A model generated the notes under the pieces. The model had not been told where the DNA came from. It worked only from the letters and a program-made list of their open reading frames with translations, and did not search any database. This document shows, piece by piece, positions 21,831-32,493 of a DNA stretch of 64,000 nucleotides (positions are counted from its first letter, which is position 1; each line of letters opens with the position of its first letter). Where the stretch lies: positions 339,599 through 403,598 of the forward strand of contig SSNP01000041.1 in NCBI GenBank assembly GCA_006937955.1, written 5' to 3'. The position numbers were made by a program, and so were the translations under genes. The DNA is from Pachypanchax playfairii. Lineage: Eukaryota > Chordata > Actinopteri > Cyprinodontiformes > Aplocheilidae.

Positions 21831-23269
21831 AGTTACACAGGACACTCAGCGTTATCGGTAACTGGGTCACGCAATGCGTTGTGTCTCATGAGATTATCTG
21901 CTAATAAATGGCTTAGCCTTATATGTTCATTTTTTATGGATAATCTTGCTAAATATGGATCATCCAGATACATTTATTATTTGCAACTAATTTGTGTTCA
22001 AAACTGACTGAACATCCAGTATAATACAAAACTCTGCATGACTGAGCTGTCGTAGTCACTAAATATGTGCTTTGCGGAACTTGAGTGACATTTAGATTGA
22101 TAATCTACACAGTCTACACTATAGCAATGTGTCATTGATCTACAATAAATTGTCAGTTGTAACTGTTAATGTTAGCTTCCAAAATTATATAGCCTTCAGT
22201 ATTTATGTTAGGATCTGTTACACACACCCCAATTACAATTGTATTTGTAATTAAACCACCTAGTGGACTTCCTGAAGAAGCTGTCTTGAATGAAAGCAAA
22301 TATTTGAAGGTACTAACCATAAAAACTACTTTGAAATATTAACTACTCATAATATGACAAGGAACTAGCTACAAGGCTATGATCATGTAGCAGTCTGCAT
22401 AAATACCAGTGTACAAAGCTTCACAGCGCCAGTCACAAAATCGGGTCAGCAGAATTTAGCTAAAACATATTTAGATACATAAACATGTGAATATGCAAAC
22501 ACCTGCAATACTTTGTCCATTCAGTTTTTTTAAGTTCAGCAGAGTTATTAAAGTTGTTCTGCAAATTTCAACTTCATTTTTTTAAGTTTAGCAGACTCTG
22601 TCTTTTCTATCAAATTCATTATTTCTTTGGCATTTTCATTCCTGAATACTCACTGAAGTGCAGTTAATGAACCTCATTACCATTAAATTCCACTGAACTC
22701 AGTGGATTTACTTGTGCACAACCTATTTAATGTTGAAAATCTACTCATATTCAACCTCAAACACTATATATACGACAAACTACTGGTCAACTTAAAATTT
22801 ACACACACACACTTGTACACAAATACAAATAAAACGTCAATGTTACAGTTCTAATAATTTTTGTTGTAAAATAAACTTGAAACATCTTTATCAAGATCCA
22901 TGTAACAACATCGCAATGTAAATCTAGTGATCCGACTCTAAAATGTATATCAAACATCAAACTGGTGAGACATTCTGGGCTTTAGAGAAATGTAAAAAAC
23001 AATTTTCATGTCTTAACATTTTATTGATGAAAAAATATAAAAACTGTAAGCTGTTTCTCAAATCTTTAACAGTCAACCTCGGGAGATCACTCACAATCAT
23101 TTCATCTTCGATGGCAACAGAAATGTTCTTGGGGCTGAAATGAGTCGTGTTCTCAGTGGCCACAATAAGGAAACCCCCAGGACTGTCAGCAAAGTCTGGC
23201 TCATCTTCCTGCTGCAAAATACAAACAATCCCATTTCAAGGATAATTCCAGTACAAAGGTTTCAAATCA
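21831..23269. other. Intergenic sequence, nothing recognised
   Basis: AT-rich; a short CA run at 22801-22812. No coding signal. Confidence 0.45.
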
Positions 23270-23859
23270 TTAAAGAGGCCATTTCATACACATTTCAGGA
23301 CTTTGTGGTTATTTCTTAAGTATTAACCAGTAATATGAAACATTTTATATCTAAAAAAAACATCACGAAACACTTATGAACAAACCTTTCAATCTGTCTG
23401 CGTTAGAATTCGGGTGGTTCCGGCTCCTTCAGTCAGGCTGCTTCGTCTGCAGCTCCTTCATATTCATTGTTCAAATTTGCTGGACTCTGATTGGCTAACA
23501 AATTAGCCTATGAGAGCAAAGAATACGGTTTCCTGCCCCGCTGCGCATGGCAACGTCAGACGTTGTCTTCCTGTTTGCTATGTTACGCTACAGCTTTTTA
23601 GTGAGCAGCATGCCAGGCGTGGTTTCAACTGGGGGAGCTGCCGAATACTGACAAACAAAGTAGTTGTGATGAAACAGATACAGGCCGTTTGGACTCGGGA
23701 GAACTCGGGTTTTATCGCCACCTGCGTAGTTTGACAGATAAAAACTGAAAGAAGTTGTTGACCTGTTTTCACACCCACTATGAAGGTAAGAACACCTGCG
23801 GAGCTAAAATATTCAACAGAAACCTCAGAAAAAACATTTTAATGGAATGGACTCTTTAA
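23270..23859. mobile_element. TTAA-flanked non-autonomous DNA transposon with a promoter-like core (590 bp)
   Basis: TTAAAGAGGCCATTTCAT at 23270-23287 matches, in reverse complement, ATGGAATGGACTCTTTAA at 23842-23859 at 16 of 18 positions, with TTAA at both outer edges, the target of piggyBac/Kolobok elements. The centre (23400-23790) is GC-richer, carries an inverted CCAAT box (TGATTGGCT at 23489-23497) and ends in ACTATGAAG|GTAAGAAC near 23777, an ATG next to a perfect splice donor. That is what a deletion derivative would look like if it kept the promoter and first exon of an autonomous parent. No transposase motif is present. Confidence 0.65.
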
Positions 23860-25039
23860 CAATGTCAGCATCATTTTTCTAAGTCAGACAGGTAAAGACT
23901 CATATTGGTTTCAAATACATAAATAGATTTTATTAAAACAAACTGTTGATTTCTCTCAGGAGGAGGCCTTTAATTGCTCCTTCATGTGCATACCTCATTT
24001 TATTATACTGAGAAAAAAAACTATTATTCATTTCAACTTGAAAAGAGGCATTAAAAGTATTTATTCCATACTGCATGTTACACGTCATCAGATATGGACA
24101 TTTCTATGAGTGCACTAAATACTTACATCCAGATCTTGAAGAACTTGGAGTCATCCTATCTTAGGTACACCAGAAGTGCACAAAGGGCCAGATTGTGTCT
24201 CCTGTTGTCATCATGCTGTTCCTAGATTGACAAACAAAAATAACAATCATTATAAAACATGTACATTTACAAGCATGTCAAGCCAGTTTGACTTACATAA
24301 TCATAAAATGATCATCAATAATCATAACTGTGCTCACATTAGCTTAAACTCACATGGTGATCAAAAATCCTATAGACGTCTCAGAATGCGTCTGCTGTCC
24401 TGCCTGTCCGTGAGGCCTTCTCTCTGTACAGGTGAGATCAGGTCCTTAGGTCAGGTGTGCATCTGTCAGGTGTAGAACGTATTAACGTATGTTCACATTT
24501 GTTATATGATGGAACTCAGTAAACACCTGCAGAGATACAAACACATAAATGTATATAGATTGTCAATTGTTTTACATAATGCACCCATTAAACACTTTAA
24601 GCAGCAAAACTAGCAGTTTTAAACTGTGTTTAATATAGCTGGGCAGGTAGTTAACTTCAGCTGATTACTTATAAGAATAATCTAAGATTAAAATTAAACA
24701 CATACTTTCAATTCCTGCAGTGGCAAAACACGGTTTGGTCCTGTGAAAACAATTAGAAAAATCTCATTAAACCATTCAACTAGAATATCATCAAATGCTG
24801 CTTTTTAAAACATTTTAAATGAACACACTCACCAATACAAACTGCTGCTTTTAGTAAGTCATGTGTCATTAAATTTCGAAATAATAAGAAATAGATGTGT
24901 ATGTGTATTTCTTTCTCAGTTATGACCTAATGCAGGTTGAAAGTAATGCAGTCTAATCTGACATTCCTGCTATAAATTCTGTTGGAAATGGTTTAAAACT
25001 CCGGTTTTAGTAGTAAATTACCTGCAGTGTCAGCTGTTG
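23860..25039. other. Intergenic sequence, nothing recognised
   Basis: AT-rich non-coding sequence before the Gypsy relic. Gag or LTR sequence for that relic was not identified here. Confidence 0.4.
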
Positions 25040-25715
25040 TTGAATTGTGACATGGAGTTTACAGATCAGGGTTTGGTCACTAAGCTGGAAATTTCCACTT
25101 CTCTCAAGAAATTCATCCATGCCATCGATGGACACCTTCTCCATTCCATTACCTCCATCACATATGCCGTTAATTTGATTTTTGGATGTAATTATAAAGA
25201 ATTAGCTTAATTTTTTGTCATCAAATTCCCTGAACTACCACTGTAGCATAATCCACATCTGGATTGGGTCTCTGAGACGTTCCTACTTGGGTTGCCTCCT
25301 GTTCCGGTCCATGTTTAACTTCAGCTTATCCCATATCTGTTCACAAACAGGTCATTGAAGACACCTACCCTGAACTCTCCAAAGTTCCACTGGATTACTG
25401 AGACCTGAAGGAGGTCTTCAATAAACTCAAAGCATAGTCTCTTTTTCTTCAGCAACTGTATGACTCATACCGACTTGCTACCTGGTACTTCTGACCTTAT
25501 TCATTGTTTTCACTTGAAACAGAGGATATGGAGATGTAATGATCAACTCATATCGACCTTAATCTTCTCCTGCTGGGACGGTTCTTATTTGTTAATAAAA
25601 TGACCCTGCACTGATTACGGTGGCTGAATAAAATCATAATTAAGAACAAATNNNATCCCTTGTCACTGATGTCCTTGATGCAGTTTACACTTTTGGATTT
25701 GTTATTTGTTATTGG
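25040..25715 (+). pseudogene. Ty3/Gypsy retrotransposon pol relic (protease to RT start)
   Basis: Successive fragments in shifting frames follow the pol order of fish Ty3/Gypsy elements. First comes a protease-to-linker segment (FTDQGLV, AIDGHLLHSIT, then HNPHLDW at 25247-25267). Next is the lead-in to reverse transcriptase, VPLDY*DLKEVFNKLKA at 25384-25434, then LLPGTS near 25475-25495. The start of the RT domain follows (PCTDYGG at about 25603-25623, then the KIIIKNKY-type words interrupted by the NNN gap). Several stops and frame changes are visible, and the RT catalytic motif, RNase H, integrase and LTRs are absent. In life this polyprotein processes Gag-Pol and copies the RNA. Here it is a short fossil. 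Confidence 0.75.
25652..25654. other. Assembly gap (3 Ns)
   Basis: Three unknown bases inside the Gypsy relic. Confidence 0.99.
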
Positions 25716-27149
25716 ACTGCCCCACATTACACCTAACTGTTCGTCCAGCACAGTCTTATCATGTAAACCACTCGCCTCCCTCCCGCTTCACTCACCCTGC
25801 CTCCAACGCTGATATCATCACCGGACTTTCATGGGAATAATAAAGACGTCTGGTTGCAGCTGTAGGGAGATAAACCATCCAGATGTTCATGTGTTGCTTC
25901 AGTTGACAGTGGAGAGAGCTGGTGTGCACAAAACCGTTCTCTGCTGGGCATCGTCGTGACTGGAGAAAAATGAAAGAATGTTAATGTCAGTCGGCTCCTT
26001 ACTGTCATGTAATCCTCGACCACTGCTTACAGGAATTATACCAGCCCACACAACTAAAGATAGTCACTGCATTTGGTGACATGGTATTAAACACAAAGCT
26101 TATGGGGTTTCTGCTCTTCCTTAAAAATAAACTTTAGTACAACTTTGATCACATTCTGTAAAGATTTTTTTTTTAATAATCAGTGATTTCTAAATAAACT
26201 TGTTTTACTTGATACTGTTAGACAAGGGTGGAGATTCAAAGAGCTAAAAGCAAACGAGTTCAGATTTTATTACCTGAAGCAGAAAAAGAAAGCAGTGCTT
26301 TAATGGGAGAAGACCACAGAGATCCTTCAAACATAGCAAGCACACTGAGGAGTGTGCATACTCAGGGAGGAGCAATCAACTAATGACGCACACAAGCTGC
26401 AATCAACTAATTGGATGCAGGTGTTCAGGTTGTTGAGACTTATTTACCACTCAGAACATTTAGGTAACTGTAGAATTGAAATTTAAGAAAATCTTTCCCA
26501 CATTCCTTTTCGAATTAAGCATTTGGCTGATTGTCAGTCAGTCTGTCTGGCAGAAAAGGAAATAAAGACATGTGATGATGACATATTTAGATTTTAATGA
26601 CTGTTTATAACTGTTTGAACAAAGCGATGTCTTTATATTTGTCCACAGTGGTCGTATCTGTCAAAAAACATAAAAATGTTTGGGAAATTGCAGCATCAGC
26701 AGCAACGTCTCAGTGTCATGAAAAGTTCAAAACTTTCAACTTTCCTGCCATGATCTGACAAGATAATATGATGATGATAACGACTCATCTGTTAATGAAA
26801 AGATGATGTACTGTGTTGAGTGATATGATAAAAATGGATATTATTGTTAAAAACTGGTGGTAAAATAAAACCAAGACCATCTCGTCTTCTCTGAGCTCAT
26901 TTTATCTACAGGTCACGTCCCTTCCACTGCATTACATATGCCGGCGTCCTCAACATAACACTTAAACACAAGGGCTCAGTGGGAGTATGGATGGCAGGGC
27001 AGGAAATAACCTTGAAGAATCATTTGTTTAAAGTGACTATTTCCATGTAAGATGAGAAAGTTGGATATGTTTTATATTTTTAAAAGTTGAGCCTTCTTAT
27101 AGATAATAATCATGGACTGAATGGGAAGTTTTTTCTTTTTTCTTCCTTG
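25716..27149. other. Intergenic sequence, nothing recognised
   Basis: AT-rich. A direct repeat of CAATCAACTAAT occurs near 26374-26412. No genes or RNA genes seen. Confidence 0.45.
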
Positions 27150-28450
27150 TTTCCGTCCATCACTTTCAGCGACTCCGAGGTAAAGCCAGCTCTAGAGCTG
27201 TAGCTCATACAGCACAGAGCCTTCTGTGATGTGTCATCTCTCTGTAAGCGGCTAAGTGACTAGAAAACAACAGATTGGAAGATGGAGTCATAAGGACCCT
27301 AAATATCCACTTAAGACTCGTGAAAATGAAAATTGCTCAAAGCAGCCGGAGAGCTCATGCATCCTTCTCTGTTCCATTCTCCATCTCTGGCTGGTGCTCG
27401 GTGCAGACTTGCCAGTTATTTTTCTTCCTCTCAGCACAACAGAATTCACGACAATAGCAGAGCTCTGCTCGGTGACCCCTCTGACCCGTGGCTTTAAATC
27501 TCCAAATGAGAAAAGAAAATTTTAAAAAAGAAGCGGCGGTACGGTTTATGATACTGCACTTCAGTGAGCACTGCAGAAGAGAAAAATAAGTATCAATTTT
27601 ACGAGGGGCTTTAAATCAGGATGGGTTTGCAGAGATGACTTTATCGTTCAATCTGGCTGTCTGCTCCGGGGGTGTTAGCGAGGTTACACAAGCAAGCAAT
27701 GAGCGCGCCCGCCTCGCCATAACAATAATCACCGAGCTGAGCCTGCAGCTCACGACCTGTAAATTGATTAAGGAGAAGTTAGTTACTCAAAGATTCTGGG
27801 CGAGGGTCTTCGTGGAGCTACACGGTGAATTTTTTAAACTTTCATTAGATGGACTGTCTGTACGACTGTGCTGATTCCAGGCTGGAGATGATGTGAGGGT
27901 GCGAAGGGGTAATGGGAAAACTTCGAACTCATCAACCGTGTTTATACAAGCTTTCTACCATGAAGAGAAGGGCCGTGGCCCGAATTGTCTTGAGATGAAT
28001 AAAAAAAAAAAAGATCTTCTATGTCTGGTTCATTACAGAGAATCATTTCTCTCAAATCGAAGCAGATAAATGATTAGAGAAACAGAAGAAAGGTGTGTGT
28101 GAGTGTCCTGCTTTCTGGTAAACCATTTTTTGTGTTTGAACATGAGGCAGTTTCTGTTTTGATCTTCCTCAGAGTCAACAAGAAGCCGATTAATATGTCT
28201 TTGTCAGTAGGCCTTGCCAGAGGAAGTGTGATAAAGATGTTGAATCAAATGCCCTTTTTTCTTTAACATCACATCAGAATCATGAAATTTTTACTTCCTT
28301 CAAGCGGCTGACACAAACAAGTGAGGCATGACTCCATTTAAAATTAATCAGGCCCTCTAAAAACTCCAGGAAGCTGCGGTGGAGGACGTATTTTATGCCA
28401 GATAAACTGTTCCCATGCTGTTTTTGTCAGGACTTCTTACTCTTTGTGGC
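27150..28450. other. Candidate conserved non-coding block
   Basis: A long non-repetitive stretch of mixed composition with no sustained coding signal. The parts 27640-27790 (around GAGCGCGCCCGCCTCGCCAT and the following AACAATAATC SOX-like core) and 28180-28400 (GATTAATATG, AAATTAATCAGG cores) look most like vertebrate enhancer-type elements. Short frames here (27256-27525, 27635-27874) carry no domain. Classification is by appearance only. Confidence 0.3.
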
Positions 28451-28681
28451 CAATTATTTCAGTATAAATCAGTGTTTTAAGATCTATAGATGTGGCAAAA
28501 AATGAAACTGACCATTTTTTTTTTGGTGGATGTACATTTGAAATCACCGTACACAGATTCCTCCAATATGGTCACCCATGGTTTCTGCACAGTTCTAGCT
28601 CACATAATTAATCTGCTGACTCTTGGTGACAAACATGCAAAAGTCTTTTCCACTTACAATTTTCAAACTAATAATTATTCG

Positions 28682-28790
28682 TGAAGGGATGGTTCAGGTA
28701 AATTTGAAGTGGCGTTGTGTAGAGTACTACTGAGTCGTTAGCATCTTACCTGCATTAGACAGCTGTCACTGTGATCTCAAGTTGGTGAAT
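28682..28790 (+). mobile_element. Palindromic MITE, family shared with 36.8 kb (left half)
   Basis: GAAGGGATGGTTCAGGTAAA followed by TTTGAAGTGGCGTTGTGTAG and GAGTACTACTGAGTC ... GCATCTTACCTGC ... AGACAGCTGTCAC ... TGATCTCAA matches a familiar fish miniature element beginning TTAAAGGGATAGTTC. Its 28722-28780 part aligns with both arms of the 36.8-kb copy. The right inverted arm was not found, so this is a half copy or a very diverged one. Confidence 0.55.
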
Positions 28791-29989
28791 TACTGAGAAA
28801 CATTATGGGGATAAGCTGACTGCTACTCAGACCAAAGCTTGGTCACGATCCAGTTTAACCCAGTTTATGGGTCAGAGACAGGATCCACTGAAGCAGCTGA
28901 ATGTTATAATACAGGCTAATAAATCAGTCATAAAGTTAATGCAGTGTCATAAATACCACAGCATGAATTGGCTCATTAAGGTCACATGGGTTACTGACAC
29001 ACCCGACTCATCTGCACATCATTAAGTCATTGTTCCCTGGAACTTGTTTATGCTGTGGTAACAACAACTCCCAAATCAAAATTAGAACTGAAGAAAACTA
29101 GATGCAATTACTGCAACTCCCCCATGACAATGTTACTCCTACAGCACGTAACACACTCAGTACATGCTAAGCCCCGCCTCTTCAGGAAATGATGCAAAAG
29201 CTGTAATCAATAATGATAATATCATCACCACAAGAATCTACGTGCATCTGACGTGTAATAGCATCAAACAGTAACAAATGTACTGTGCTGCAGCGTTGTT
29301 ATCATCCACTCATTTTAAACACAATCTTTTAAAAGGTAACCTCCATCAGCTGATTCATTTGATGGGTGATTAGTAATATTTTTACAGGTATCAGATGCTT
29401 TATGTGCACAAGATAACTGCTTTAGAGAACTGCTTTGGAGTTTTTTGTTTCTGTTTTTTATAGCAACTTGCATTAAATCTAGAACTCTTACCAGTGCTCC
29501 TCAGTCAGAAGTTTATTTTTCCTGTTACATGATTTGCCCTCTTTGTTTTCCTTCTGTCCAGACAGTGGAAAACAGATGTAGCACCACATGGATAGCGTTG
29601 TCCGTGTGCTTTATTTTGCAGGGCTGTCTCATTCTGTTGTTTTCTAACGTTCCGTCTCATTGTCATGTCAGATACACTGCATAACTTCTAAACCTAGTCT
29701 GTGTGGATGGTAATTTGCTCAGATGAAGTCATGATTACAAAATCAGTATTTCATTAGAGCAAAGCAGCAGCCTGCTGTAACAACTGCACACTTGTTTCAA
29801 GCTTTGACAACCAAAACAGCCCAAACGGAGAGCAGTTTTAGTGGAAATGTAGTTGTTTCAGTATACAGGTATATATGAGTAGAAAAGTGGTTAACAGTTT
29901 CCATTTGCCATGTCTTCTGTATTAAAAGGAGGGTGATGCTTGAAATAATTGCGCTTCCTGTTAGCCATGGTTAGCCAGCATCATTGTTT
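28791..29989. other. Intergenic sequence, nothing recognised
   Basis: Non-coding; no repeat or gene identified. Confidence 0.45.
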
Positions 29990-30720
29990 TGCATAAAAGA
30001 GCCTCACAGCAGGATGATGTTTCTACTAAGATGCACCTAAATCAACCATTTATCAGATCGTCAAGAGCGTCAAGGAAAGAGGTTTAATTGTTGTGAACAA
30101 GCTTCAGGGAGCCCAAGAAAGTCCAACAAGCACCAGGACCGTCTTCTAAAGATGATTCAGCTGCAGGATCAGAGACACCAGTGCTGAGCTGCTCTGGAAC
30201 AGCAGCAGGCAGATGTGAGAACATCTGTACAGTGAGGTGAAGACTGTTGGAAGATGGTGTGGTGTCAACAAGCAAAGAAGTAACTTCTCTCCAAAAACAC
30301 CATCAGGGTCAGGCTGATATTCTGCATGAAGTCCAGCGAGTGGACTGATGAGGACATGGGGACAAGTCATTGTCTCTGATGAAGTTCCTTTCTGATTGTT
30401 TTGGGCATCTGGAAAAAGGATTGTTCAAAGAAGAACTAGTGAGCGCTACCATCAGTCCTGTGTCACGCCAACAGTAAAGCATCCTGAGATCATTCATGTG
30501 GAGCTGTTTCTTATACAAGGGATCAAGCTCACTCACAAATTTACCAAAAAACACAGCCATGAATAAAGAATGTTACCAAAATGTCTGCCAACAGCAACTT
30601 CTTCCAACCATCCAGGAACAGTTTGGTGAAGAACAACCTTTTCCAGCATGAAGGAGCTCCGGACCATCAGGATAAAATGATAACTTGGAAAGTTATTAAG
30701 TGCTTATAATTAAACTTCCA
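29990..30720 (+). pseudogene. Tc1-like transposase pseudogene
   Basis: Fragments in several frames follow a fish Tc1-type DD34E transposase: an N-terminal part with HLNQPFIRSSRASRKE / RGLIVV-type words, then VSDEVPF with the first catalytic Asp (codon 30378-30380), then the WASGKRIVQRRTSERYHQSC and TPTVKHPEIIHVE blocks and KHSHE near 30560. The second catalytic motif reads QHEGAP where the family has QHDGAP, so Asp is replaced by Glu (30650-30652). Sequence is lost before the third acidic residue. A stop follows VSDEVPF, and frames differ between blocks. No terminal inverted repeats were seen. It is an inactive relic of a different Tc1 subfamily from the copies at 4.8 and 38.2 kb. Confidence 0.8.
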
Positions 30721-32169
30721 TACATAAACAACTGACACAAAACACTGAAGCAGGAAACTTTTTTAAAGTGAGTACATAACCTTCTCACAGAGTCTCATTT
30801 TAAAACATTTTAGAATAAATTCATGCAGAATAGGCCGCATTTGATTAAACAAAAAAAGTATATGTTTCTAATAAAAAATACTTTACAGTTTTCCATTTTT
30901 TCTTTAGCAAGTTTCAGTAAGGCTAAATTAGTAAACACATCATGGCCCCTACTAAATAGTATTGTCTTGTGAACCTAATTAACTACTTCCTCAGAGTGGT
31001 GCCCCCTGCTGCTGACACCAAAGGCAGCCTCCACATCAGTACAGCCACAAAATAAGGAATTTCAACCTCCAAAGCTCCACAGATCTGAGCAAAGACATTA
31101 AAATCCGCTCCAACATAATTAGAATCTCATATTTCAATGTTTTATAACAAAATTTCTATTTTTTTCTTTTATTATCAGCTTCATACATATTAACTACTCT
31201 CATTTTACTGATGTCATTAGCTTCCTTCTTCATGCAGTCCTTCAAAGCTGCACTCCAGGGCTACAGAAGATTTTTCAAAACAAAAGTCACGGCTCCTTTT
31301 TAGTAAACTGTCTCCTGGGGCTATTTTGCCCCCCAGGCAAGCTAAAAGTCCCAAACTTCACATTTTACTTATAGATGTGTTTCTTTTGATTCAAGAACTC
31401 TGAAAGACAATGTTCCCTTCGTTAGTCTCCTTTGAAAAAAAAAAAAAAGAGAGAGAAACAACAGTCACAAGCTTGCACCTACACATTTTTGCTTTTAGTT
31501 TGTTCCTGGAAATGTCATGGTAAGTGGTTCAATTTGATTCAAGGCAACGCCAAGTCACAGGAGCGAACAATAAAAAGAAAGGTAGAGGGGATTAGAAATG
31601 GCTCACTCGATGCACAAACAGCAGAATTACTAATAAAACACATAAAATCTTCATCAAACACAATTTTTTATACTTAGTTAGACGTAAATGTTTGAAGGTT
31701 TTTCAAAAAATACCTTTAAAATGTGTGTCAGATTCATCAAAACATCTTGTTCAGCAGAATAAAAGTGTTTCAGACCCACAGAGTATTAGTCTGACTCATT
31801 ACGCTGCACAGACTGGTTTGAACATTACCATTTGGCATTTGATCTTGTTGATAACTTCATCAGCTTGGGAAAAGACGGGGAACTAGAGGGAATCTCTTAC
31901 TTGCTGATGGACTTACATCCTGGATCTCAGAGGAGATTTAAGGGTTTTAATTTGTGTTATTCTAATAATACTAAACAGAAGAAATTTCTTCCATATCTTG
32001 TAAAGTGTTTATTTCTTCATCTACTGTGTTTGAAAAACTTAACTACGATTAGGAATAAAAGGATGTGTAAGTTATTACTGCAATATGTCGAGATTTACAG
32101 AAACATAGTAGATCAGGAATAAACTAGATGATTCCTTCTGTGTCATAAAAACCAACAACTCAAACATTT
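30721..32169. other. Intergenic sequence, nothing recognised
   Basis: AT-rich. The overlapping short frames between 31432 and 32122 have no recognisable motif. Confidence 0.45.
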
Positions 32170-32493
32170 TTGTTCAGAACTGTTGTGTAAAGTTGATTGA
32201 GATTTTTACTGTTTATATCTAAATAAAATTCTAAAAAAACAGAAACCCTTATCAAATAACATTTTGTTCAGAGTTGTGCGTAGAAATTTTGACACTTTAT
32301 GTACATATGAGACATTTCAATAGTGTTATTGTACTTGACAGATTTCTTTGTTTATATTTATATGTAAATATGTAAAAGTCACGTAACATGAAATTAGTAA
32401 TATCTTTGTTTATTGCTCATGGTTTTAAAGCTAAGGCCTTATGACAAAAACAAAAATATCATTATGAGGAAACTCTGGTACCTAAAGGGTTAA
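32170..32493 (-). mobile_element. TTAA-type MITE, truncated copy (same family as 57.3 kb)
   Basis: The right end reads CTGGTACCTAAAGGGTTAA, with TTAA at 32490-32493. In reverse complement the last 120 bases align with the left end of the element at 57322-57858: TTATTGCTCAT, AAGGCCTTATGA, AAAATATCAT, and CTCTGGTACCTAAAGGG against GTCTGGCACCTAAAGGG. Further in, CCTTATCAAATAAC ... TTTTGTTCAGAG also matches. The opposite terminus was not found. It is non-coding. Confidence 0.65.
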
